From contig JBFWSW010000003.1 in assembly GCA_050248155.1 (NCBI GenBank), forward strand, positions 1 through 64,000: a stretch of DNA of 64,000 bases, in the 5' to 3' direction. This DNA comes from VFMC01 sp050248155 (GTDB taxonomy: Bacteria; Actinomycetota; Acidimicrobiia; Acidimicrobiales; Ilumatobacteraceae). Under the pieces are notes generated by a model. The model saw nothing but the letters and a program-made list of their open reading frames with translations. It was not told the DNA's origin and searched no databases. Shown here piece after piece: positions 1 to 10,025 of the stretch. The first letter of the stretch is position 1; every line of letters begins with the position of its first letter. The position numbers and the translations under genes are program-made.

Positions 1-187
1 CTCGGCACAACGCGGCGACCAGCGCGGTCTTGCCGCTCCCCACCGGACCACCGATGCCGACGCGCAGTGGCCGCGTGCCGGGTGCGCCGTACGCCCACAT
101 CGCATCGTCGGGCAGGCCGTCGTGGTGTCCGTGCGTGTGGCCGTCGCCCGGATGGTGCGGCTGGCCGGGGTTGTGATCAGGAGGCAA
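1..187 (-). CDS. ureG: Urease accessory GTPase UreG (5' part only)
   Basis: Only the N-terminal 62 codons are present; the gene runs off the left edge. UreG is the SIMIBI-class GTPase that delivers nickel to apo-urease with UreF, UreD and UreE. The visible protein has a His-rich leader (HHPGDGHTHGHHDG), a likely nickel-binding tail, followed by a P-loop GPVGSGKTALVAAL. The start is read as TTG at 187 because GGAGGTGAGG lies just upstream and no other start fits before the His-rich stretch. It overlaps the ureF stop by 11 bases, so translation is probably coupled. ureD and ureE are not in the window. Confidence 0.9.
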   Translation of the reverse strand, partial: MPPDHNPGQPHHPGDGHTHGHHDGLPDDAMWAYGAPGTRPLRVGIGGPVGSGKTALVAALCR

Positions 188-845
188 AAAGCCTCACCTC
201 CCAGGTGGCGTGGTGCTCGGCGAGGACGTCGGCGAGCAGGCTGGTGGTGGCCGGCAGGTCGGACGGCGAGCGATCGACGAGCTCGGCGGCTGCTGTCGCC
301 ATCTGGTCGAGCCGAGGCGCCAGCGATGCCGCGAGCGCGTGCACGTCGAACGGATCGAGCCCGAGCAGCCGGACCGCGGCGGTCGTGATGGCACCGACGA
401 GGTGGTGCAGCGCACAGAGCGCCGCCTCGGCCGGACCCAGACCTGCCGCCCCGGCGACGGCACCGAGCGAGACGGCCTGCATCGGTCCGTCGGGATGCAC
501 GGCGCGCAGTTCGGAGTACCGCTCGCTCGGCCATGCCCGCTCCGCTGGTCGGATGAGCTGCCGACCCAGCGATCGGCTGATCGTCCGGAGGCGCGGCGAC
601 GGGGTGCGAACAGCGAGCTCGAGGTCGAGCTCCGCGAACGGGCGCAGGTTCGCGCACGCCGACGCGGCGAACGCGGCGTCGACGGGGGCGGTCGTCAGCA
701 GTCGCCCGTCGAGGAACGAGGCGAGGTCGCGCAGATCGCTGATGTCGCCGCGCGCGTGGCTCGCCTCCACCCCTGCGCTGTGCGCGTGCGCGCCCGTCGG
801 GAACCGGCTGTCGGCCAGCAGGAGCAGCGCAGCCCGGCCGCTCAT
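177..845 (-). CDS. ureF: Urease accessory protein UreF
   Basis: This 222-residue protein has the UreF family's usual length and its N-terminal pattern LLLLADSRFPTGAHAHSAGVE. UreF is an all-helical protein that bridges UreG and UreD on apo-urease and gates GTP-dependent nickel insertion. The ATG overlaps the ureC stop by one base (TGATG), showing translational coupling within the ureAB-C-F-G operon. Sequence around residues 110-140 (GAVAGAAGLGPAEA) matches the conserved core of the family. Cytoplasmic. Confidence 0.9.
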   Translation of the reverse strand: MSGRAALLLLADSRFPTGAHAHSAGVEASHARGDISDLRDLASFLDGRLLTTAPVDAAFAASACANLRPFAELDLELAVRTPSPRLRTISRSLGRQLIRPAERAWPSERYSELRAVHPDGPMQAVSLGAVAGAAGLGPAEAALCALHHLVGAITTAAVRLLGLDPFDVHALAASLAPRLDQMATAAAELVDRSPSDLPATTSLLADVLAEHHATWEVRLFAS

Positions 846-2554
846 CAGAACAGGAAGTACCGCTGCGCCATCGGCAGCTCGGCGACGGGTTGCTCAACGA
901 TCAGTTCGCCGTCGATGCGCACCGCGAACGTGTCGGGTTCGACCGTGATGGATGGCATGGCGTCGTTCTCGGGTAGGTCGACCTTGCCGCGCGAGCGGGT
1001 GTCGGCCGACGCGACCAGCCGGCGCGTCAGGCCCAAGCGATCGGCCAGCCCGTCGTCGAGCGCCGCCTGCGCGACGAACGTCACGCTCGTCGCCGCGGCG
1101 GCACGTGCACTCGCGCCGAACATCGGGCGGGGAAGGACCGGCTGCGGTGTCGGGATCGAGGCGTTGGCATCGCCCATCTGCGCCCACGCGATCATTCCGC
1201 CCTTCATCACGACATGTGGCCGGACACCGAAGAAGCGCGGATCCCACAGCACGAGGTCGGCGAGCTTGCCGACCGCGATGGAGCCGATCTCGTGGTCGAG
1301 CCCGTGCGCGACCGCTGGACAGATCGTGTACTTCGCGACGTACCGCCGAGCGCGCTGGTTGTCGTTGTCGACGTCACCGATCAACGAGCCGCGCCGGCCC
1401 TTCATGACGTGTGCGGTCTGCCACGTGCGCAGGATCACCTCGCCGACCCGTCCCATCGCCTGCGAGTCACTGCCGATGATCGAGATCGCGCCCATGTCGT
1501 GCAACACGTCCTCGGCCGCGATCGTCGACGGGCGGATGCGGCTCTCGGCGAAGGCGAGGTCTTCCGGCACGGAGGCGTTCAGGTGATGGCAGACCATCAG
1601 CATGTCGAGGTGTTCGGCGAGGGTGTTCACCGTGTGGGGCCGTGTCGGATTGGTCGACGAGGGCAACACGTTGGGGTGCGCCGCGACCGTGATGATGTCG
1701 GGCGCGTGGCCGCCGCCAGCTCCCTCGGTGTGGTACGTGTGGATCGACCGGCCCCCGATCGCGGCCAACGTCGACTCCACGTAGCCGGCCTCGTTCAACG
1801 TGTCGGTGTGGATCGCGACCTGCACCCCCGACTCGTCGGCGACCGTGAGGCATGCGTCGATCGCGGCGGGCGTCGTGCCCCAGTCCTCGTGCAGCTTGAA
1901 ACCACCGGCGCCGCCGAGCACCTGTTCCCACAGCGCGTCGCGCGACACCGTGTTGCCCTTGCCGAGCAGCACGACGTTGATCGGCATCGCGTCCATCGCC
2001 TGATGGATTCGGGTCAGGTTCCACGCCCCGGCGGTGACCGTCGTGGCCTTCGTTCCTTCGGCCGGGCCGGTGCCGCCACCGATGATCGTCGTGATGCCCG
2101 ACGCCAACGCCTCGTCGACGATCTGGGGACAGATCAGGTGGACGTGGCAGTCGATCGCGCCCGCGGTCAGGATGCGCCCGTTGCCCGACAGGATCTCGGT
2201 CGACGGGCCGATCACGAGCGCCGGGTCGACACCAGGCATGGTGTCGGGGTTGCCGGCCTTGCCGATGCCGACGATGCGGCCGTCTCGCACCCCGACGTCG
2301 GCCTTCACGATGCCCCAGTGGTCGAGGACGAGCGCGCCGGTGATGACGAGATCGGGCGCACCGTCGGCACGGGTGCGCGCCGATTGACCCATCGACTCGC
2401 GGATCACCTTGCCACCGCCGAACACCGCCTCGTCCCCGCCGGCGCACCGGTCCTCCTCGACCTCGATCACGAGGTCGGTGTCGGCGAGGCGGACGCGGTC
2501 GCCGGTGGTCGGCCCGTACAGCCGTCGGTAGTGCGCGCGGGAGATCTCAACCAT
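845..2554 (-). CDS. ureC: Urease alpha subunit
   Basis: Catalytic urease subunit of 569 residues that hydrolyses urea to ammonia and carbamate. All active-site residues are visible: nickel ligands His137/His139 (DCHVHL), the carbamylated Lys220 (GGFKLHEDWG), His249, His275 and Asp363 (GSDSQAMGR), plus the flap Cys322-His323. Each is offset by about three from Klebsiella numbering. Nothing is missing, so the enzyme should be active once nickel-loaded. It overlaps the upstream ureAB gene by eight bases and ends in a TGATG overlap with ureF. The start ATG at 2554 gives the standard MVEISRAHY N-terminus. Confidence 0.97.
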   Translation of the reverse strand: MVEISRAHYRRLYGPTTGDRVRLADTDLVIEVEEDRCAGGDEAVFGGGKVIRESMGQSARTRADGAPDLVITGALVLDHWGIVKADVGVRDGRIVGIGKAGNPDTMPGVDPALVIGPSTEILSGNGRILTAGAIDCHVHLICPQIVDEALASGITTIIGGGTGPAEGTKATTVTAGAWNLTRIHQAMDAMPINVVLLGKGNTVSRDALWEQVLGGAGGFKLHEDWGTTPAAIDACLTVADESGVQVAIHTDTLNEAGYVESTLAAIGGRSIHTYHTEGAGGGHAPDIITVAAHPNVLPSSTNPTRPHTVNTLAEHLDMLMVCHHLNASVPEDLAFAESRIRPSTIAAEDVLHDMGAISIIGSDSQAMGRVGEVILRTWQTAHVMKGRRGSLIGDVDNDNQRARRYVAKYTICPAVAHGLDHEIGSIAVGKLADLVLWDPRFFGVRPHVVMKGGMIAWAQMGDANASIPTPQPVLPRPMFGASARAAAATSVTFVAQAALDDGLADRLGLTRRLVASADTRSRGKVDLPENDAMPSITVEPDTFAVRIDGELIVEQPVAELPMAQRYFLF

Positions 2555-3182
2555 CGAGGCGTCCTGCGACCTCGCCGCGCAGGCCGGGCACGATCCGGTT
2601 GCCGCCGATCGGCACCAACGCCACAGTGCGAGTGATGCCTGGCTCGAAGCGCACCGATGTGCCGGCTGCGATGTCGAGGCGGTGCCCGCGTGCTGCCGCC
2701 CGGTCGAACAGCAACGCCGGGTTGGCCTCCGCGAAGTGGTAGTGCGACCCCACCTGCACCGGTCGGTCGCCTCCGTTCACCACGTCGAGCGAGAACGTCG
2801 CGGCACCGGCGTTGAGCACGATCGATCCGTCGGGCCCGGTGATCTCGCCGGGCACCACGCCGGCCGCCGCGGACGCGCCGGCTCGGATCGGCGCGTGCAG
2901 GGTGACGAGCTTCGTGCCGTCGGGGAAGGTGGCCTCGATCTGCACTTCGTCGACCATCTCGGCGACGCCGTCCATCACGTCGTCGGTCGTCAGGACCTGG
3001 CAGCCCGCCTCCATCAGGTCGACGACCGTGCGTCCGTCGCGTGCGGCTTCGTACACCCACGAGGTGAGGATCGCGACCGTCTCGGGGTAGTTGAGCTTCA
3101 GGCCGCGCGCCCTGCGCTTCTCGGCGACCTCGGCCGCGACGTGGACGAGCAGGCGCTCCTGCTCGTGGGGCGAGAGCTGCAT
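2547..3182 (-). CDS. ureAB: Fused urease gamma-beta subunit
   Basis: A single 211-residue chain carries UreA (gamma, residues about 1-100, starting QLSPHEQERLL) joined to UreB (beta, about 105-211, with GEITGPDGSIVLNAG and the GSHYHFAEANP strand). Most bacteria encode these as two genes; fused versions are known in Helicobacter and some actinobacteria. The start at 3182 is chosen because it gives the family N-terminus and lies seven bases after a TACGAT -10 element. In-frame starts at 3191 and 3206 are possible. First gene of the urease operon; its stop overlaps ureC. Confidence 0.93.
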   Translation of the reverse strand: MQLSPHEQERLLVHVAAEVAEKRRARGLKLNYPETVAILTSWVYEAARDGRTVVDLMEAGCQVLTTDDVMDGVAEMVDEVQIEATFPDGTKLVTLHAPIRAGASAAAGVVPGEITGPDGSIVLNAGAATFSLDVVNGGDRPVQVGSHYHFAEANPALLFDRAAARGHRLDIAAGTSVRFEPGITRTVALVPIGGNRIVPGLRGEVAGRLDG

Positions 3183-3189
3183 GGCGCGC

Positions 3190-3195
3190 ATCGTA
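3190..3195 (-). promoter_or_regulatory. Putative -10 element of the urease operon
   Basis: TACGAT on the minus strand lies seven bases before the ureAB ATG, the spacing expected for a leaderless mRNA. No convincing -35 hexamer is visible. The same TANNNT-N6/7-start arrangement recurs at many genes in the window. Confidence 0.45.
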
Positions 3196-3292
3196 GAGGG
3201 CCTCACGTTTCGGGCATGTTTCGCCGCCCGCGAACTGGCGGCGCCGCATCCGTGTGCTTGAGTGGTGGTGCCGGACGGTCGATAGGAGGGAT

Positions 3293-3892
3293 GTGCACGA
3301 CCGCGACGCCGAGCCTGGGGCGGCAGGCGTCAGAGGAACCGACAGCCTCATCGAACGCGCCCGTGGAGGTGATCGCGACGCGCTCGGCGAGCTGTGGTCC
3401 ATCCACCAGCACCTCCTGCTCCGGTTCCTTCGTGGCGTCGGCTGCCCGTCGCCTGACGACATCGCATCGATCGTGTGGCTCGAGGTCGCGCAGGGGCTGG
3501 ATGGCTTCGACGGCGATCTCGATCGCTTCAGGGGTTGGCTGTTCACGATCGCCCGCCGTCGCTCGATCGATGATCTGCGCCGGCGGACGAGACGTGGCGA
3601 GGCTTCCTTCGATTCCGTGCCTCAACCAGCGGCTGCCGACGACGTCGCGGAGACCGTCGAGCGGGCGACGGCACTCGAGCGGGCGATCGCACTCGTTCGG
3701 ACGTTGCCATCAGATCAAGCCGAGATCGTGCTGCTCCGGGTGGTCGCCGACCTCGATGTCGCCGACGTCGCGAGGATCGTCGGCAAGAGCGAGGGCAACG
3801 TCCGCGTCATCGTGCACCGGGCCCTCAAGAAGCTGGCGGAAGGACTACGTGTAACGGAGACGGACACGCCGACGATGGACCGGGTGCCATGA
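3293..3892 (+). CDS. ECF-family RNA polymerase sigma factor
   Basis: A 199-residue sigma-70 family protein. Region 2 spans about residues 10-85 (DALGELWSIHQHLLLRFL and the RFRGWLFTIARRRSIDDLRRR segment of region 2.4). Region 4 spans about 125-185, with the helix-turn-helix VADLDVADVARIVGKSEGNVRVIVHRALKKL. A Pro/Ala-rich linker joins them. The GTG at 3293 is preceded by AGGAGG only three bases away, a short spacing, so the exact start is uncertain. Its stop overlaps the next gene (ATGA), a Thr-rich single-pass membrane protein that is a plausible regulator. Target promoters are unknown. Confidence 0.85.
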   Translation: MHDRDAEPGAAGVRGTDSLIERARGGDRDALGELWSIHQHLLLRFLRGVGCPSPDDIASIVWLEVAQGLDGFDGDLDRFRGWLFTIARRRSIDDLRRRTRRGEASFDSVPQPAAADDVAETVERATALERAIALVRTLPSDQAEIVLLRVVADLDVADVARIVGKSEGNVRVIVHRALKKLAEGLRVTETDTPTMDRVP

Positions 3893-4695
3893 GCGATCCT
3901 CTCGACGACTTCCTCCAGACGCTGCGCTCGCCGGCCATGTCGGCCGAGCACACGCGCCGTGAGGCAGACGTCGACGCCATGCACCACGCACGCATCGACA
4001 CATCGGAGTCCGCCATGTCCCGACCTGTCCCCCTCACGCATCGTCGCCGACTGCCCGTCGCAGCCGTCATCGCCGCCGGCGTCCTCGGCTTCGCTGGTGT
4101 CGCTGCCGCCGGACCCGGTGGGTTCTTCTCTGCCGACGCGCCCGTCGCGCCGGACGCGAGCACGTCGACGGTCGCGTCCGAGACCACCGAGGCTCCGTCG
4201 ACCACCGAGACCACCATCGAGCCCACCACGAGCGCAGCGCCGTCGACATCCGATTCGGCCAGCTCGACGACCGAGTCGACCGATGCTCCGGACACCACGG
4301 AGACCGTCGACGACCCGGAGCGAGTCGCCGACACCCCGCTCGTCGACGATCCGGACACCGACTTCGACGAGACCCAGTGTGCTGAGGGCAACCACGGCCA
4401 GACCGTCAGCTCGGTCGCGCAGAGCGTCGAGCCCGGGCCTGGTCACGGTGCGGCGGTCAGCGAAGCTGCCCAGTCCTCCTGCGGCAAGGCGGACGCCGAG
4501 GGAGATGACCCGGCACCCGACATCACGACCGCCGCGGCGCCCGACACCACGAGCCACGGCAAGCCCGACGACGCCGGGAGCCAGGGCGACGAGCACCGGA
4601 ACGATCGTTCGACCGATCAGCCCGGCAAGCCCGGCAAGCCCGACCAGCCCGGCAAGCCCGGCAAGCCCGGGAAACCCGACACGCCGGGCGGCTGA
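3889..4695 (+). CDS. Thr-rich single-pass membrane protein, possible anti-sigma partner
   Basis: 268 residues. A short cytoplasmic N-terminus (about 1-50) contains a basic stop-transfer run before the membrane segment LPVAAVIAAGVLGFAGVAAA at about residues 55-74. A long extracytoplasmic region follows, very rich in Thr/Ser/Asp (about 85-170) and ending in tandem PGKPGKPD repeats. It overlaps the ECF sigma gene by four bases, the arrangement of sigma/anti-sigma pairs. No zinc-type HxxxCxxC motif is present. The family is not recognised. Low-complexity wall- or polymer-associated ectodomains can act as sensors, but the function here is inferred only from position. Confidence 0.75.
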   Translation: MSDPLDDFLQTLRSPAMSAEHTRREADVDAMHHARIDTSESAMSRPVPLTHRRRLPVAAVIAAGVLGFAGVAAAGPGGFFSADAPVAPDASTSTVASETTEAPSTTETTIEPTTSAAPSTSDSASSTTESTDAPDTTETVDDPERVADTPLVDDPDTDFDETQCAEGNHGQTVSSVAQSVEPGPGHGAAVSEAAQSSCGKADAEGDDPAPDITTAAAPDTTSHGKPDDAGSQGDEHRNDRSTDQPGKPGKPDQPGKPGKPGKPDTPGG

Positions 4696-4701
4696 TCGGC
4701 G

Positions 4702-5850
4702 TCAGCGCAGCTCGGGGATGAGCGGACGCGTGCGATCGATGCACTGCTGCATCTCGGTGCGCAACCACGACGGCAGCGACGAGTCCCTCAGCTCGGCGAC
4801 CGGCGCGCGGACCGTTCGCGCCGAGGCCTCGTTGCAGATGAGGATCGTCGCCGGGGCGATGTCGAACGTGCCGTCCGTCCGTTCGGTGAACCGAGCCGTG
4901 GCGAACAGGCCGTCTCTGCTGCGCGGATCGCTGTATCGGCCTCGCCCCCCGGTGCCCATCGACGAGACGAAGTTGCCGACGCTCCACCACACGACCGTCC
5001 GACCGACCCGCTCGACGGGCTGCACGACGTGAGGGCCGTGGTGGACGATCAGGTCGACGTCGGCGAGCTCGGCGACCTGCGTGGCGAAGTTGCGGTCGTC
5101 GAGGGTCGGGCCGGTCTGCATCTCCTTCGGCAGGTGCAGGCTCACGGCGACGACTTCCGCCCCGGCAGACCGCGCGGTGGCCACGTCGGTGGCGACCTGC
5201 GCGGGTGATGCGGCGAACGCCACGTTCCAGCGCTCCTTCGGGAGCACGGTGTTGGAGTACCGGGTGTAGGAGAGGTGGGCGAACCGGACGCCGTTGATCG
5301 TGAGCGACGACCGTGCCGCGCTCGCCTCCTCGGGGGACCGCGCAGTGCCGTTGTGCGAGAGGCCGACGATGTCGAACGCGGCCAATGTCGATGCGACACC
5401 GTCCGTGCCGAGGTCGAAGCTGTGGTTGGAGGCGGTGCTGCAGCGGTCGAACCCGGTTCGACGCAGCGATTCGGCCATCTCGTACGGCGACAGCAACAGG
5501 TTGCCGCCGAACGGTGACCGTCCCCAGTACCCGGGGCGCTGACCGGGCCAGGCGATCGGCACCTCCATGTGGCACACGGCGAGGTCGACCGATTCGATGA
5601 TGCCGCGCACCGGCGCGAACATCGGCGCGAAGTCGTACGTCTCACCGTTCGCCGCGGCCTCGGCCGCGAGGCGCATGACACGGTCCTCGGTGAGGACGTC
5701 ACCCGCGAAGAGGACGGAGAAGCTGCGCGCCGGCGGCGTGAGGCGAATCGCCGTCGGTCCGACGCCCGTCGGCTCGTCCGCTGCCGCGGCCCCCGAGAGG
5801 ACGACGCACGTTGCGACGATCAGTGCACACGCGCTGGTCCGGCCCGCCAC
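4702..5850 (-). CDS. CapA-family secreted metallophosphatase-like protein
   Basis: A 382-residue protein with an N-terminal signal peptide (basic start, hydrophobic core, AAA-A cleavage region near residue 24). Its body has CapA/PGA_cap motifs: FAGDV (about 48-52), HMEVP (94-98), SNHSFD (141-146), SLHLPKEMQ, HHGPHVVQ and a GNF block. The fold is related to calcineurin-like phosphoesterases. Family members take part in poly-gamma-glutamate synthesis, but no capBC genes are nearby. The start is placed at GTG 5850, seven bases after a TACAGT hexamer; an in-frame GTG at 5904 would add 18 residues ahead of the signal peptide. Convergent with the preceding gene, six bases apart. Confidence 0.82.
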   Translation of the reverse strand: MAGRTSACALIVATCVVLSGAAAADEPTGVGPTAIRLTPPARSFSVLFAGDVLTEDRVMRLAAEAAANGETYDFAPMFAPVRGIIESVDLAVCHMEVPIAWPGQRPGYWGRSPFGGNLLLSPYEMAESLRRTGFDRCSTASNHSFDLGTDGVASTLAAFDIVGLSHNGTARSPEEASAARSSLTINGVRFAHLSYTRYSNTVLPKERWNVAFAASPAQVATDVATARSAGAEVVAVSLHLPKEMQTGPTLDDRNFATQVAELADVDLIVHHGPHVVQPVERVGRTVVWWSVGNFVSSMGTGGRGRYSDPRSRDGLFATARFTERTDGTFDIAPATILICNEASARTVRAPVAELRDSSLPSWLRTEMQQCIDRTRPLIPELR

Positions 5851-5857
5851 GGCCGCG

Positions 5858-5863
5858 ACTGTA
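5858..5863 (-). promoter_or_regulatory. -10 element of the CapA-like gene
   Basis: TACAGT on the minus strand lies seven bases before GTG 5850, consistent with leaderless transcription. This site decides the start choice for the CapA-like gene. Confidence 0.4.
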
Positions 5864-5974
5864 CGGGCTGTGTCGGGCGGCAGCGGGCAGCGAACAGACC
5901 GCACACGGTTGGTCGCCGGGGTTCGGCCGCGCCCGAGCCGAACGGGGACGTGTGGCCGATGTCATGTGCCTCAG

Positions 5975-6019
5975 AAGTTGATACAACCCGTATCAGCTTT
6001 CTTGCCTGGCCCGTATACT
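5975..6019 (+). promoter_or_regulatory. clpB promoter with palindromic operator
   Basis: A TATACT -10 element (6014-6019) lies seven bases before the clpB ATG, so the mRNA should be leaderless. Directly upstream, at 5975-5999, is a palindrome AAG-N1-TGATAC-N5-GTATCA-N1-CTT covering the -35 position. It is neither a CIRCE element nor the HspR HAIR consensus. Its location suggests repressor binding that blocks polymerase. The protein that binds it is unknown. Confidence 0.6.
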
Positions 6020-6026
6020 GGCGAAC

Positions 6027-8510
<2,484 letters not shown>

Positions 8511-8539
8511 CCCTGGTGCCCCGGACCGGGCGATGAAGG

Positions 8540-8580
8540 TGGGGTCGTCCGACCGGGCAGCACCCGGTCGGAGTACCCCA
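8540..8580 (+). terminator. Hairpin downstream of clpB
   Basis: A nine-base stem CCGACCGGG/CCCGGTCGG (8549-8571) is nested in an outer TGGGGT/ACCCCA stem (8540-8545 with 8575-8580). It sits 30 bases after the clpB stop. No T-run follows, so termination may be inefficient or factor-dependent. The rest of 8511-8703 shows no gene. Confidence 0.55.
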
Positions 8581-8703
8581 GCTTCGGCTGCCACGCCGGG
8601 CGGTGTCGGCGTTGACCACATCCTGACGAAGAACTGAGACGGGCTCCTTCAAGCACCCGATCGGGCGGCCGATACCTGAGCGTCCATCGTCGTTCGGGGA
8701 GCA

Positions 8704-10014
8704 ATGACATTGGCAGACGCCGCCGACATCGCCCATCTACTTCGCCGTACCGAGTTCGTGGCCCGACCGGCCCGCATCGCCGAGCTCACGCCGTTGAGCA
8801 TCGACGACGCCGTCACCGACGTGATGAACGTCGCGCTCAACGGCAACCCGCAACTGCCGCCCGCCCTCGCGGTGCACAACAGCTCGGACAGCTACAACCA
8901 GCGTGTCAGCGCGTTCCACTGGTGGCTCGACATGATGGCCACGCGCGCCCGGCCGCTCCAGGAGAAGATGACGCTCTTCTGGCACGGCCACTTCACCAGC
9001 GAGTGGGAGACCGTGCAGCGCTGCGACCACATGATGTCGCAGAACCAGCTCTACCGCAGCGCCGGGCTGGGGAACCTCTTGCCGCTGACGCAGGCGATGG
9101 CCATCGAGCCGGCGATGCTGATCTACCTGTCGAACGGCAGCAACGTGAAGACGGCGCCGAACGAGAACTTCGCCAGGGAGCTGCTCGAGCTGTTCACCCT
9201 CGGCGTCGGCAACTACACGCAGGACGACGTCGCCGCGGCGGCTCGGGCGTGGACGGGGCACAACTACAACAGCTCCGTCAGGGTCTACGAGTTCCGGTCG
9301 ACCCGGCACGACACCAGCGACAAGACCTTCTTCGGCACGACGAAGAACTGGGACGGTCCGGACATCGTCAACGAGATCCTGCGCGACAACGTCACGTCGC
9401 GGCCGATCGCCGCGCGGCTGATCGCCAAGAAGGTCTGGGAGTTCTTCGCCTATCCGAAACCTGCATCCACCCTGGTGGACGAGCTGGCGAACGTGTTCCT
9501 GACCAACGACCTCGAGATCGCTCCCCTCGTCCGCGCGGTCCTGGTGCATCCGGAGTTCTACTCGGCGGCAGCGAAGCAGGGTCTCGTCCGCACGCCGACC
9601 GACTGGGTGGTCGCCATCCTCGCTCACAGCGGGCTGACCGCCGCAGCCGTGAACGTGTTCAGCTTCGGAGACCGGATGGGCCAGCAGATCTTCGACCCAC
9701 CGAACGTGGCGGGATGGAAGTCGAACTCGTACTGGCTGACGACGAGTGCGCTGAGCGGGCGCGCCAACGTCGCGAAGAAGGTCGCCGGCCTGCTGCGTGC
9801 GAACAACGGCTTCGACAACCTGTACGCGCTGTCGGTCGCCCAGTCGGTCGACTACGTCGCGAGCTACTTCGGGCTGACGCTGGCGGCAAGCTCTCGGCAA
9901 GCGCTGATCGACGCGCATCAGGCCGAACGAGCGGCATCGAACGGCAGCAACTCGCGGGCCGTCACCAACCTGCTGATCATGACCATGCTGACCGGCGAGA
10001 TGAACGTCGCCTGA
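8704..10014 (+). CDS. DUF1800 family protein
   Basis: 436 residues with the DUF1800 signatures HLLRRTEFV at the start, FWHGHFTS (about 97-104), ENFARELLELFTLG (about 154-167), and DPPNVAGWK near the C-terminus. DUF1800 proteins are almost always encoded beside a DUF1501 protein, as here. The pair is thought to act outside the cytoplasm, but no enzymatic activity is established. No signal peptide is evident on this member. The ATG is preceded by GGGGAG. Eleven bases separate it from the next gene, so they form an operon. Confidence 0.88.
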   Translation: MTLADAADIAHLLRRTEFVARPARIAELTPLSIDDAVTDVMNVALNGNPQLPPALAVHNSSDSYNQRVSAFHWWLDMMATRARPLQEKMTLFWHGHFTSEWETVQRCDHMMSQNQLYRSAGLGNLLPLTQAMAIEPAMLIYLSNGSNVKTAPNENFARELLELFTLGVGNYTQDDVAAAARAWTGHNYNSSVRVYEFRSTRHDTSDKTFFGTTKNWDGPDIVNEILRDNVTSRPIAARLIAKKVWEFFAYPKPASTLVDELANVFLTNDLEIAPLVRAVLVHPEFYSAAAKQGLVRTPTDWVVAILAHSGLTAAAVNVFSFGDRMGQQIFDPPNVAGWKSNSYWLTTSALSGRANVAKKVAGLLRANNGFDNLYALSVAQSVDYVASYFGLTLAASSRQALIDAHQAERAASNGSNSRAVTNLLIMTMLTGEMNVA

Positions 10015-10025
10015 GAGGAACGACG

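Noticed and set aside
1214..2635. Long open frame on the plus strand opposite ureC
   Set aside because: It is a shadow of ureC with no family sequence and Arg/Asp-rich composition typical of antisense frames in high-G+C DNA.
3889..4695. Zinc anti-sigma factor
   Set aside because: No HxxxCxxC motif and no Cys in the N-terminal cytoplasmic part.
5964..6026. CIRCE or HspR HAIR element at clpB
   Set aside because: The observed palindrome does not match either consensus in arm sequence or spacing.
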